Below are positions 48,101 to 58,603 of a stretch of DNA of 64,000 nt, in pieces. Made by a program: the position numbers and the translations under genes. Positions within the stretch are counted from its first letter, which is position 1. Each line of letters opens with the position of its first letter. Source of the stretch: Rhyacichthys aspro. Its lineage: Eukaryota; Chordata; Actinopteri; Gobiiformes; Rhyacichthyidae. Below the pieces are notes generated by a model. It was not told the DNA's origin. It saw nothing but the letters and a program-made list of their open reading frames with translations, and searched no databases. Location of the stretch: positions 17,812,169-17,876,168 of the forward strand of contig CM072153.1 in the NCBI GenBank assembly GCA_036850595.1, written 5' to 3'.

Positions 48101-51100
48101 TAACTATAAAATGAAAACACCTAGGACTCAGTTAAATGTAAACACACATTTATTGTTTTCCTAGGGCTTGTTCTCCTTGCTTTGAGCAGCTGCGTTGCTC
48201 TAATACAGTATTTTGACAAGTTGCTGACGTGAGACAATTTTAAAACAACCCTCTCTGGATGCATCTGTTTTTTACCCCGAGGCGCTGTGTCTATGTTTAT
48301 GATCTGTCTGGTGTCTTTGTGGACAGTTAAAGCTCTCAGTGGGGAGACTTTTTTTTTTAATAGTCTGAGCTGCCGCAGTGGATTACTTCAGCACTTGCCA
48401 GTTTACCAGAGGTGGATAGTTAAGATTTCGGGCCTTATTTATGAATGACAGAAAGTTTACTGCGGGAAAAAGCAATGAAATGGCTGGAAAAATGAACATA
48501 CAGTTTGGTGTGTATGCTTTCTTTGGTGTCATCTGGGTCAAATTGCAATTCTCCTCACACTTCTCTTTTTTTAACAGCAGTGTGTGTGGGAAAACTGAGT
48601 GTGCTTCTCCTCCAGCAGTGCTTAGTTTGTCCACTCAGGAAGTAATGCAGCGTAAAAAAAAAATCCCATGCAGTCCCAAAAACAACTTACCTATAGACGA
48701 CCATGTAAAAAGCAAATGTCTGGTGCGTGGCCACATGACAGGATCCCGACAACTTCCAAAAAGATCGGACTTTGTTGTTTTTTTGTTCAAAATCCTTCAT
48801 TTGGCTAAACTATGACTTTTATTGTTTTATTACACCACCGCTCTTTCCTGCCTTTGAGTCCATTGGTAAAACAGAACATTGTACGTGTGAAGGCCATAGT
48901 GCAACACGTAATTAAACCCGGAAGCCCAAGAAAAACTATTTTACCAATGAGTAACAACCAATGAAAATTAGCAGCGCTCTACTATCATATCCATGCTCCT
49001 ACATTGGGTTTTAAGTAGGCTTTAAATGTCAGTGCTTTTTTTAAGATAGACCAAAGGCAAAGAGTGTTATTTTGATGCTACTCTATTGACAAAAGACTGA
49101 TGTATATATAGATGTACATATTGTCATGATGCAATTCAATTATTACATGAGTTCTAACTATAATAACATAGCACTGAAACGCCAGTAAATCATTCCATTC
49201 TTTTAATTCAATTCTATTAAATGTGTCCCTTAAACTACATAAATGCTTTTCCATCCAAAATCGACCAAAATCTCTAAGAACAACACTTCTAACACAGATC
49301 CACACTTACCAAGGCCCTTGACTTAATAAATACCTTTATGCCTGCTGCATGTTTCGGTGTCAGGACCCGACTTGTTCAGACAAACACAGAGCTGCCTCGG
49401 TGCATTACCTGGATTCTCACAACTTTCCTTTGCTTTGTAATGACTAATCCAAAACACAAGCCCTACAGCCACAGAAAACTCCCAGTTGAGTCAACGCGAC
49501 CTCCCATGTCCTACATATGATTGTACAATACACAGATTTAACGCTTACCCGCTGTAATGGCTCACACAGCTGCCCATTTGTAAAACTTCAGTCACAGGAT
49601 CACATTCTTTTTACTTCGCTCTGCTGCAAAAATCCAAAATAACTCCTCTCTCCAGACTTGTCTCTGCTTCGTCTGTCTCTGTAGCTGCTTTTTTGAATGT
49701 CCTCACCTGTGGAAGGTACTGTGTCCTGACAGAGCTCGGAGCACGCCCACTGTTGGCCAATCACAAAGCTCCAGCTAAGTTAACCCTTCTCTCACCTGCT
49801 TCATATTGGGTAATAACTAAACTACAAGCAAACACAAGGACAAAACAAACTAGGAAGTCACAACACAGAAACTACACCAAACCCAAAATAAACACCAGGG
49901 CCTACTTACACTACTTTTTTGGTCCTAAAGTCAAAACTGATATTTATAGATGTATTTTAGTGCTATTTTGACGTTTTGTCGGACGTCACGTAACTTAGTG
50001 CATTTTATTGGCCATGATGGCAGGAAAAAGAGAGTAAGACAACATCAGCACCAGCGTATTTCTGAAACAAATGGACTTCATTAAGTGCTTTAATTCCACA
50101 GTTATTGAGCAAAACCTCATTAAATCAATTTCCCCAACTCTTATACTGCACCAGGTAAGAGTCTAGACCTATATGTCGGTCCATCTGTCCAGGGTCTAAG
50201 AGGCTCAAAGCTTTTCTACAGATTATTTTTATTAATATTGTTCAATGTACAGATGTGGTGTTTTCTGCCATCGGCCTACATTTAGGTTGTGTGGCATCAT
50301 CCCCCAGAGCTCCATTGGTATTGGTATTTGGCCAATCATAATTACTCCCAAATGAACTGGAACAGGAAGACAGGACACCCAATGTAGATTGAAATAGAGA
50401 CCAGCATCCAAAATTAAAAATGGATGGGTCTAGAAATGAGGACGTTTCTACTCAAAGTTACAGTATCTCTTGATAACAAATATCAGCACAATTCAACACA
50501 ATTGTTTGACCTACATGTGTCCTATTTAAATAGTTACACATGAACAGAGTTGTAAACAGTAGATTGCAAATGTAAAAGGTGAACTAAAGGGTGTGGCAGA
50601 GTCTAATGTAGAAGTTTGTGTTTTTCAGATTTACTTTAGCTTCAATGAGTCACCAGGAGTGCAGGGATTTTAGCTTAGCCTTAGCCTTGCGTGAATTAAA
50701 AATAGTAAAACATGCAAATACATGTTATGTTGGGCGAAACTTCAGAACAAAGAAACACCTACAAAAGCTTCATGTGAATTAAAAGAAAAGAAAAAAGTCA
50801 GAGAAGCTTGACAGAATGGGGCCGAGCTTTGACAGCATCGAGGAGTGAAATATTTAAGAGTTCACAGGGCTCCAGGCTCAAAGGAGGAAATCTGGAAGGC
50901 GTGAGGAATTACATGAAATAGAAACAGCGATGGTGAAAAGCCAGGCACCTTGAAAAGAAGCCACAAGTCTTAGATATTTTTCTGAAAATATCAGAGCGGC
51001 AGAGAGAGGGACAAAGACGACAAATGACAGGATCACAACTGGCACGCTGTCGGCTGACTTTGGAGAAACCTGTCAATTAAAAACTTACAGTAAAAACCAG

Positions 51101-54100
51101 GCTCTGTAGTCTGCAACATGAAGCTTTTTATTCACTACCCTCAATCATATGTCTGCAGAACATGTTATAAGCCCAGTTTTATCGCCTGAGACTTTGCTTT
51201 GTGCAGCTGCTGGATTCTTGTGAGATGTGTGTCACAAACTCACAGAAATCCATTGTGTCACTGATGTGATTTCTACTGAACCACGACCAGTTCGGACCAT
51301 GGTGCAGCAGTACTGGCAATTATGGCCGTATTTAATTTACCCTTTCTTTTTAAACAACAAGGCTCTGATTGTGTAAAACTACCACATGATAGGTGGTTAC
51401 TCACATGACTAATTTTCTTTCTCACTCACGGCTTATGTCTTTCTGTGTAGATTTTAATTTCTTCTAATTTTTTAATGTTGTTTTGAACACAATTTATTTG
51501 AAGCAGTAAAAGGAACTGATTGGATGGGCAGGGGACATGAGGATTAAGGTTAGCACTAACAATAGATGTTTGGTTATGTTTATTTTTCTATGATGAAACT
51601 CTTTTATTCACACAATACATTCTTTTCAATGAGTTTTTAACAGTCAATGCATGTTAAAGACAGTATATGTATTACATGCTATACTCCTACAAGTTTTAGA
51701 AACTTTTTAAAATGGGATCCCACAGCACATTTTGTTTATCTAATTTTAAATTCAACCAATCCATCTGAGATTTTCTTATTATCAGTTTATTACAAGGGAT
51801 GCTGAGGTCTGGACATTTTCAAGGCTGCTACTTTACAAAGTGGATAGCAATGATATACATTGTTCCCACCATATTTTCCGGCCAGGAAAGTGCAAACTAC
51901 AGAGGACTTACTTCGAGAACTCCAAGGGCAAGAGAAGACAAATTATATAAATATGCAAAAATACAGCAACAAGGCAAGTGGCAAAGTAGAAATGCAGCAG
52001 GGAAAAGATTAATGAGGCAGTGTCGACGAAGGCCAACGTCTTGAAGGAAAACCTGTATCTGGGGGCTACCACTGAGCGCAGAGCCTGCTGTTGGAGTAAT
52101 AGATGGCATTAGGGAGAGCACACAGTTCAGGTGGTCTGTTCGGCCGCTGGAGGAGAAGGCTCAGAGAGTGAGGTTCACACTCCTCTACAATTTTTGATAA
52201 GAGGTAAGGAGGACAGGAGGAGACTGGCACTTCAGGGGGAGCAGCTGGCAAAGGCCGAGTGTGCTTATATTGAGTCTGGTCTCAGGGGGAATAGCTGTAA
52301 TATGAGTTCGAGCTATGCATAGAAAATGAAGAATTAGATCAGTAAGAGGCTGGACAGAGTTAGAGAAGTGTGGGTTAGGAAATTAGGAAAAGCTTTGAAA
52401 GTAGGCGAAATAAAAACATTAAATTGTCTTTTTTGACTCTTATATACAGTTAGAACAAATTTCAGCTAAAACAGAGTTGCCATTTATTTTTATTAGAAGT
52501 ATAGCAGGGGCAAGTTATCTGTACATTTGACCTTGATGACTATGAGGGTTTATATTCATCCAAGTTAGCAGGTCATATTATACCAAAGTAGTTTAGAAGT
52601 ATAGACCTCTGGGCATAGATTTGTAGTACATGACTTTAAGGTGATTCTTGCCCTGCCCAAACACAAAGTTAGCATATAGTTATGATCCTGCATTGTGAGC
52701 CAGCTTGGTGTCAAACTTGACTTGTAGCTGTGACTTAACTTCAATTTGTTGAATCTATCAGTGATTAATCTATTGATGATGTAAACACAATAAATTTGCT
52801 TAAGGATACATACCTCAAAGTATGGCAGATTGCTAAAAACACACCCTTTATATAACCACACAGGGTTAACAAGTAACACTTAAACTATTGAGAGGTCATT
52901 TAAGCAGCTTTTTATGTGTCAGTAAAGCAAGTAAAACGTCACATACCTGACTGGGTCTCCAGCGGTGGAAGATGGGGATGGGGTCTGTCTCAGGCTCACA
53001 GGTTTAAGGTCTTTGCTCTCTTCAGGATTTAGCAGAGCCGTCTCTCTACACTCCTCGACGCGGAGCTCCCCGTCTCCAGGAGCGCTGTCTGGTTTGTAGG
53101 TGAAGATGATTGTAGGTTTCTGTGTTGGGTCTTCGGGTTTGGCCTCTGCAAACCACTGATGCTGTTGAACTGGTGGCGCTGGGAGCATGTGAATAACTGT
53201 ACCGTCTAATCCAACCAACTTCCCTTTGTCCTTCTCCAACTTTTCTTTCTGATCGTCCTCATCTTTCCGTCGCCGAAAGAAGCTTTTAAAAGAAATCCAT
53301 CGTTTGGGTTTTGAGCTTTCTGAATTAACTCGTCTGCCCTCTCCGGTTGGACTGGAATCGCCATCATTGTGCCGAACAGGAGATGTGATGGCTGAATTCT
53401 TAGTCCAATTGGCAAAATGTCTTTGGAGGATGTTTGAAGCGTGGTACGGGGACGAGGTTGACCTTGGAGGAGGGAAAGGAGCGTTTGGTTCAGACCTTGG
53501 ACTGGAAAGTGAAACTGCTGCAGATGCACTTTGAGATTTTGATAAAACCTTTGAGGGAGTGTCTTTCTTGGGCTTTGTAAAACCAACATCTGAGGAGAAG
53601 AGAGATTTGGGTCGGATAAGGGTCTCCTTCATGGCGTCAGGTGGAAGTGAATACAACTCCTCAGAGCTGAAGCTTTTGTCCTGGGACGATGGCGAGTCAG
53701 GTGGAGTTTGAGGAGGCTGAATCGATGTTACGATCTGTGAAAGCACAGCGCTGGCCTCTTCTCTGTGGCTTCCTACCGAGCGACAAGACAAAGATAAGTC
53801 TGTGTCGTCTTTTTTGCAAATAACGTCTCCAAGTGTCTTAGAAGAAGTGCCTCCAGAGGGACTACTTTTGGCGAGGCTTGTAGAAATGGCAGAACTAGCT
53901 GGTGAATTTGTCAAAGATGTAGGTGAGAGGGCACCAGATTTGGAGCTAGTGCTTGATACGGTGCTCGAGTCAGCAAGGGTCCTTGATGACTTTACTGCTG
54001 ATGTTTCTGGTAGTGCTTTTTTGTCTTCAAGGGAGGCTCTCTCTGATGTGCCTCTCCCAGAGATAGTCCTGTCAGTGGAGGAAGACTGGACACTCTCAGA

Positions 54101-57100
54101 AGATCCAATCTCTTCATAGGTGTGACTAGCCACCCTGCTTCCAGCACCTTTAGGCGGTGCAAGTTCCCCGCTGACTCCCAAAAAGCTCTTGTACACTGCC
54201 AAGTTGTCATACGCACTTGGATTGATAACTATAGGGACTTTGACAGCGTTTTTGGAGCTGCGGGCATAAGCAGGCTCGTCTCTGATGATGATGGGGAAAG
54301 GGGGCATGCCTGCATTGTTAAAACTATTAAACTTGATCTCTGATAAATTAGGAGATTTGACTGGTACTGTGCGTGATGAGGACAGCCCTGCGATTGGGGA
54401 AGTAGGTGCTGATTTGTGATTGTAATGTTGAGTAGTGACAGAGGAACCAGAGGTGTTCCCTGCACCTAAATCCACTCTGGGTATTTTTTGACGTGGACTT
54501 GTGCTCGACGTCCAGACTTCTTGGTAGCGTATGTTTCCTGTCTTTTTTCTTGAGGCGGACGGAAGTGCAACAGAAGTGGGAGACTTTGGTGAAACAGGAT
54601 AAGATGGAGAAGTTGGTGAAACAGGAGAAAGTGGCTGACTTAAAGGGGCTTTAGAGAATGATATAGGACTGAGAGGCATTGTGATATTTGGAGATTTTGG
54701 AGTGGAGTTTGTAACTTGTTCGTCTTTAGTTGTCATTGACGCAGACACATCAACGACAGTGTAAGGTTTACAAATGAGGGACTTCTCCAGATTCACCACA
54801 CGGTAGGGTTTAGCCTGCTCCTCTGTCGGACTAAAGCTGATTGTGACAGGTTGACCTGGAAGCGCCTGGGGCATTGGTGCACCGTCTTTTCCATCCTGAT
54901 CTTCTAACCTGATGGCCAGGACAGCCTTGTGTGTTTCAGTGACTTTGAGCGGGCTTAATGCTCTGCGAACTGGCTCTGTTTTTGGAGAAGTGCAAGACAC
55001 CTGTGCCTTTGGAGATGTGGGTGACTGTAAACCATTTTTAATCGGGAAGGGAGCACTGCTCCCACTGCTGGAGGTTGTTCGAGAATCCTCAGGTTGTGAC
55101 GATGAAGATTCGGGAGAGGTAGTGGGCTCAGAGTTTGAGAGAAACCCGCTGCCTTGTAAGTCGTGAGGCCCATAAGGCAGAAGAGCTCCGTTTGAGTCCA
55201 TAGATGGGTATCCGTTCAAGATCTCATCGTAGCTGTCGTCATAGTCCACAGCACAAATGCGCTGCAGTGAGCGGTTTCTGAGCGGCACCGTATTCCACTT
55301 CTTTCCTGCAGCGAACGGCACTGGAGACAAAGTAGCTGCTCGGAAATTTGCAAACCTTGGCTGACCTTTCATTCGGATTTCCATCGCTAACAACTCTTCA
55401 TCACTTTCATCCCAGCTTTCATGTTCCTCATCGTCCTCTCTTTCAGTATCTTCGTCCTCATCGTCATCGTCCTCACCTTCACTGGAGAACTCTGGGTAAC
55501 AAAAGCGACCGCCCTCTGTGCTGATGACCTCTGTACTATTACTAAGCGACACTCGTTTTTGAGCTGCACTTGTACCTCCTCCACTACCGCTGCTCCCCGC
55601 GGCCAAACAGCTCGACGCAGGAAGCCCTCTCTCCAAAGACCTTCGATACGAGCTACTGATGCGTCCCCAAAACAAGTCTTTGGATCCACAAAGAGGCAGC
55701 GGGCTCGGACCAGGTGCCAACCCAGCGATCTCCTTCAGCACATCCGTCAGTCCACTGCTGTTGTTGTTACCGCTCGGCGTCCTTGGGCTCAGCTGCCCAT
55801 AACCTTCAATCTCCTCAGTTCCTCCCTCGCCTTCGTTGTTGTTGCTGGGACCGCCAGGTCTCTTTTGGTTGAGTCCATTGTGATTCCAGACGGTGAAAGC
55901 TGACGTTTTGCTCTGTTCGACTGCATTTGTAGGTTGCTGTATGTTACCATCTGCATCCAGACCTGAAGAAGAGGACGGCAGCATCATCGTCGGCTTCACA
56001 GCAATGGTCGGCTTCTTAGCCACTGGAGGCCGGAAGTGTCCTGTCCTGAAGTGGACAGAAATACAAAGTTATAAGCACAAAAGATTGCAAGCTTAAAGTA
56101 ATTATAAAGTTTGGGACAAAATATAAACCAGTCTCATGTCACGTTGTTAGATAATACCATTTGGTTGGCACTGCAGTATAAATACATTGGCACCATTCAA
56201 CATTTTTAACACTTTACATCAAGTCTTGAGGAAAAAATACCCCACTTTAACAACTGTGTAGTGATACTTTTATGATATGAAATCTTCTCTATTCTTTTCT
56301 TTGTATTATGCAAAAGAAATATAATCTGAGGCCTTTAATTTTTCAGACAGACCAGATACACATGTGATGCACAATGTTAAATCAACAGAAGGAATAATGA
56401 TTCAGGCAAACTTAGGTTTTATATCTCACATGACTCCCAACAACACAAGAGAGAGACATTAGCTCAAATCTACATAATGATAAATATAGTTGTGCGGCAG
56501 TGCACTAACAAATGTGCTTAATAGCCTGTGTTTGTGAGGTTAACTCTTGCTAGACCAAATGCTTTCAGTTTACAGAGAAAAACACAAAATTTGTTTTTAA
56601 ATAAAATGATTATAAAGCCTAAAATAAAGCCCATTTACAGTGACACTGACTCTAACTCTAATAACCTTCAAGGTTTATCATACATTATATACACTAACCG
56701 ACACTATACTTATTTTTTATTTTTTATTCTTAGTTTATAACAGCTGCCAGCCCCAACTAGCATGTAGCCGCATATCATTTATTTGTTTTAATATTCAATT
56801 GTTTTGACAAATTTGTGTAGGTGCTCTGAATCTAGATTGTTAGAGGTTTACTCACACAATACATTACTGGCTTTTTGCAGCATCAACAAAAGTCACATGA
56901 CAGAGAAAGGTATATTAATAAACTAAAAATGATATGAACTGACCTGGCCGAGCCACTGGCAGCTCTCTGGGGGTTGTGAGTTAGCCCAGCGTTGGCTCTT
57001 GCCCCAGCGGATGGTAGATTGTGCTGCTGGGTCCCTGCAGGCCTCGGCTCCGGCAGAGGCTTGGCGCCACTGCTCGGAGTCAGACAGTGGAGACTCTTGG

Positions 57101-57167
57101 GTTTGAAGCAGTTCTTACATTCGCCTGGTTTCCACACGTGTTCGGTGAAGGTGCTGCAGGCGGACAT
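34819..57167 (-). CDS. peak1: PEAK1 (pseudopodium-enriched atypical kinase 1), complete coding region
   Basis: Joined minus-strand exons: 57167-56944, 56045-52947, 45528-45281, 38935-38142, 36150-34819. Phases match and give 1898 residues plus TGA (human PEAK1: 1746). Order: N-terminus MSACSTFTEHVWKPGECKNC; KKPTIAVKPTM; acidic tract (about 266-292); tyrosine sites EPAYARSS (Tyr668) and SHTYEEI (Tyr718); proline motif PPPLPKK (about 1228-1234); NPLY (Tyr1275), equivalent to the SHC1-PTB site. Next come the dimerisation helices and pseudokinase: beta3 Lys1455 kept, HRD changed to HCD (1614-1616), DFG changed to NFS (1665-1667). PEAK1 is a catalytically poor scaffold that dimerises through flanking helices and recruits Grb2, Shc1 and Crk to actin and adhesion structures. 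The protein ends with a ~35-residue Gln/Thr/Asn-rich tail beyond the human C-terminus. PRAG1 is the nearest alternative; the KPTIAVKPTM and YDDSYDEILNGY segments favour PEAK1. Confidence 0.96.
36151..38141 (-). other. peak1: peak1 intron 4
   Basis: 2.0 kb between the exons holding the beta3 lysine and the rest of the kinase fold. Contains a 14-base A run at about 37989-38002. No exon seen. Confidence 0.8.
38142..38935 (-). CDS. peak1: peak1 exon 4 (residues 1191-1455)
   Basis: 794 bases. Starts QSRANMIPMKQPR. Contains TPPPLPKK (SH3-type ligand), VANPLYDLD (Shc1 PTB-type NPxY, Tyr1275), LYKGLDSWDEVVGRIRGLHT (dimerisation helix) and CCEAGDAVYYTASYAKDP. Ends NYAIK with the conserved beta3 lysine as its last residue. 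Confidence 0.95.
39600..39800. promoter_or_regulatory. CpG-enriched patch with E-box CACGTG
   Basis: Cluster of CG dinucleotides (CTCGAGCGC, CTCGATCGAG, CCGGGACACGTGACGG) in an otherwise CpG-poor intron. CACGTG is at 39672-39677 with flanks close to the USF/TFE-type GTCACGTGAC. Candidate enhancer or internal promoter. Confidence 0.35.
42573..42645 (-). repeat. tRNA-like (SINE-type) relic
   Basis: Minus strand reads GTGGCTTGGACGCAA, later GTTGATCAGA, and CCTGGGATCGATTCCAG, resembling a D-arm/A-box and a T-arm/B-box (stem CTGG..CCAG around GATCGATT). The anticodon arm does not fold cleanly. Low-confidence tRNA pseudogene or SINE head. Confidence 0.3.
45281..45528 (-). CDS. peak1: peak1 exon 3 (residues 1109-1190)
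   Basis: 248 bases, entered in phase 2 and left in phase 1. Reads HVPLSGSRSGDVDFP and ends SSQCSATYSNMG, aligning with human PCSATYSNLG. Acceptor TCCACAG, donor GTAGGT. It is a splice target for the candidate alternative first exon at 49549. Confidence 0.92.
47956..48031. promoter_or_regulatory. AP-1-type motif cluster
   Basis: TGACTCA at 47989-47995 and 48025-48031, plus TGACTAA at 48018-48024 and a TGACTCT at about 47959-47965. A GC box GGGCGGGG lies 60-90 bases to the left. Candidate enhancer. Confidence 0.35.
49549..49690 (-). CDS. peak1: Candidate alternative first exon of peak1 (short isoform start)
   Basis: ATG at 49577-49575 reads MGSCVSHYS, then GG and a strong GTAAGC donor (exon end 49549). 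The exon ends in phase 2, exactly what peak1 exon 3 accepts, giving MGSCVSHYSG-HVPLSG. Gly2 and Ser6 fit an N-myristoylation site, and Cys4 could be palmitoylated. An in-frame TAA lies about 45 bases upstream of the ATG, so this would be the true start. The resulting protein would have 800 residues, keeping the PPPLPKK and NPLY motifs and the pseudokinase. The 5' limit is a guess. Expression is not shown. Confidence 0.4.
49691..49775 (-). promoter_or_regulatory. peak1: Candidate internal peak1 promoter
   Basis: CCAAT element at 49757-49761 (TTGGCCAATCAC, plus strand), a GGGCGTG on the minus strand at about 49744-49750, and an A-rich TTCAAAAAAG at about 49688-49697 in TATA-like spacing ahead of the alternative exon. 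Confidence 0.35.
52947..56045 (-). CDS. peak1: peak1 large exon (residues 75-1108)
   Basis: 3099 bases, starting GACAGGACAC after TTCAG so that the split codon gives R-TGHFRPPVAKKP, as in human NFRPPVAKKP. It is a Ser/Pro-rich disordered scaffold. Landmarks: GLTDVLKEIAGL; GGRFCYPEFSS; acidic DDDDEDEDTEREDDEE; HESWDESDEELLAMEIRM; EPAYARSSKNAVKVP; RWISFKSFFRRRKDE; GLDGTVIHMLPAPP. Antisense open frames of up to 160 codons here are shadows. Confidence 0.96.
56046..56943 (-). other. peak1: peak1 intron 1 (within coding region)
   Basis: 0.9 kb, AT-rich, no feature beyond splice sites seen. Confidence 0.85.
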
Positions 57168-57284
57168 GGCTGCTGGTCCGATGTGTCAGTGGACTGGGAA
57201 CCCCTCCATTAAACCACGGGCTGCACGGACCGACTGTGGCACAGCAATGATGACCTCGAAGAGCTTCAGATGGAAACACTAGAC
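56944..57284 (-). CDS. peak1: peak1 exon with start codon (residues 1-74)
   Basis: The acceptor TTTTTCAG at 57285-57292 precedes 117 bases of 5' UTR. The ATG is at 57167-57165 and the coding part, 57167-56944, is 224 bases ending in phase 2 at a GTCAGT donor. MSACSTFTEHVWKPGECKNC with paired Cys is shared by PEAK1 and PRAG1. Confidence 0.92.
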
Positions 57285-57537
57285 CTGAAAAACACAAACA
57301 GTGACAGTGATTAGTCAATACATATCAATAAATGATTATAATCTCATTTTAAACTATTTCATTGAATATTTAAACGTTCATAAGCAAATAACACCAATAG
57401 AGACCAGCTTAATTTTACATTATGCAAAAAAGGGAAACATTAGTTATACACAGATAACATGAGGAAGTGCAAAAGCAGCATCAAGGCAAGAGAAATATCA
57501 AATCTAGCTTATGGTAGAATTCATCAATTAAACCATA

Positions 57538-57570
57538 CATGTCAAAGTAAAGGCCCCAGGGCCAAATACA
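57538..57570. mobile_element. hAT-like terminal fragment
   Basis: ATGTCAAAGTAAAGGCC and CCAGGGCCAAATAC resemble the TGTCAAACTC-AAGGCCC-GGGCCAAAT ends of Charlie/Tip100-type hAT elements. Only one end was found. Confidence 0.45.
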
Positions 57571-58589
57571 AGTTTTAATATTTTAATTTGGTTGCTAATA
57601 AAAATAGGTAAGAGATAGAATAATGAATTGAAGCTTTGTATAAACCCAAGTGTCTTTCCATTATCTTTGCCATAGTGTTATTTCTGTCTACTGTGGTCCT
57701 TTAACAATTTGAATTTGATAACAATTGAACAAATAAATGCAGAAGGCAGTGCTTTAAAGTCTCCATTAGGTGGCAAACTTTGTCTTTTTAGCAGCCTCTT
57801 TGTCTGCATACACAGTGTAATCTATCTTCTGGAGAGAACTGTTTACTTGCTTTTTTAACTTTATAAATCAGACATTTCACAGAATTAAAACACAATATCG
57901 CTCATTAACTTTGTTTATGAGTTATATTAAGTTATAAGCGACGAGGCACAGAGCACCAAGGAAAACTTTTAAGAATCCACAATCCATCTGCATCCAAGCT
58001 CCTTTCCTTTGCTCAGACCTGCCCAGTTAGAGACCATCCAGCACCAATTAAATGTGTTTTGTCCCGGAAGACTTTAAAGTCAATTGGCAAGTGGTGAATA
58101 TAAATCAGCATAGAGACCATTAGAATAAAGCCATAAACACCTGCTCACACTGGAATTGAACTGAACAGTGGTGTGGTCATTTTTGGCAATGTAAGGGGTA
58201 GAGTGGTTTGCCTATAAATCCATTTAACTTCAGAGTGATGAGTGATGAGTGGAAATGAAATCAGACAGTATTAGTAAGTGAACATGATTATTGGGGCTTG
58301 TGAAGGCGAAAATAATACAATTGAATGGCCTACTGTAAAATAAATGACTCAAATGGCTCTATGGAGAATATCAGTAATGGTTTTGTTTGGTTATGCATCT
58401 TCTAATAATGTATATTCACCCTGAAATGACATATAGGTCCCAAAATAAATGGCCTCCTGAAGATTTGAATAAAATTGTTCAAGACATTAGTTTCACTTAA
58501 TAAATGAAAAAAATGACTCATGCTCGAGCCGATATAGACAAAGATAAATAATTGCTTTGCCACAAGGTCACCATCCTATAAGGAAGGAT

Positions 58590-58603
58590 GTTACCACGGC
58601 AAC
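58590..58603. promoter_or_regulatory. Perfect RFX X-box palindrome
   Basis: GTTACCACGGCAAC matches GTNRCC-NN-RGYAAC at all positions. It lies in a locally CpG-containing patch (58590-58705) upstream of the PEAK1 start-codon exon. Confidence 0.55.

Larger units (their letters stand above)
45529..52946 (-). other. peak1: peak1 intron 2
   Basis: 7.4 kb. Contains a candidate internal promoter and alternative first exon (49549-49775) and an AP-1-type motif cluster (47956-48031). The stretch 51790-52330 is less AT-rich but unidentified. Confidence 0.75.

Noticed and set aside
51790..52330. Less AT-rich stretch with an 81-codon frame in PEAK1 intron 2
   Set aside because: No domain, terminal repeats or reverse-transcriptase motifs could be recognised, so no transposon or gene call is made.
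55421..55903. 160-codon plus-strand open frame
   Set aside because: Antisense to the acidic and N-terminal part of the PEAK1 large exon; composition typical of a shadow.
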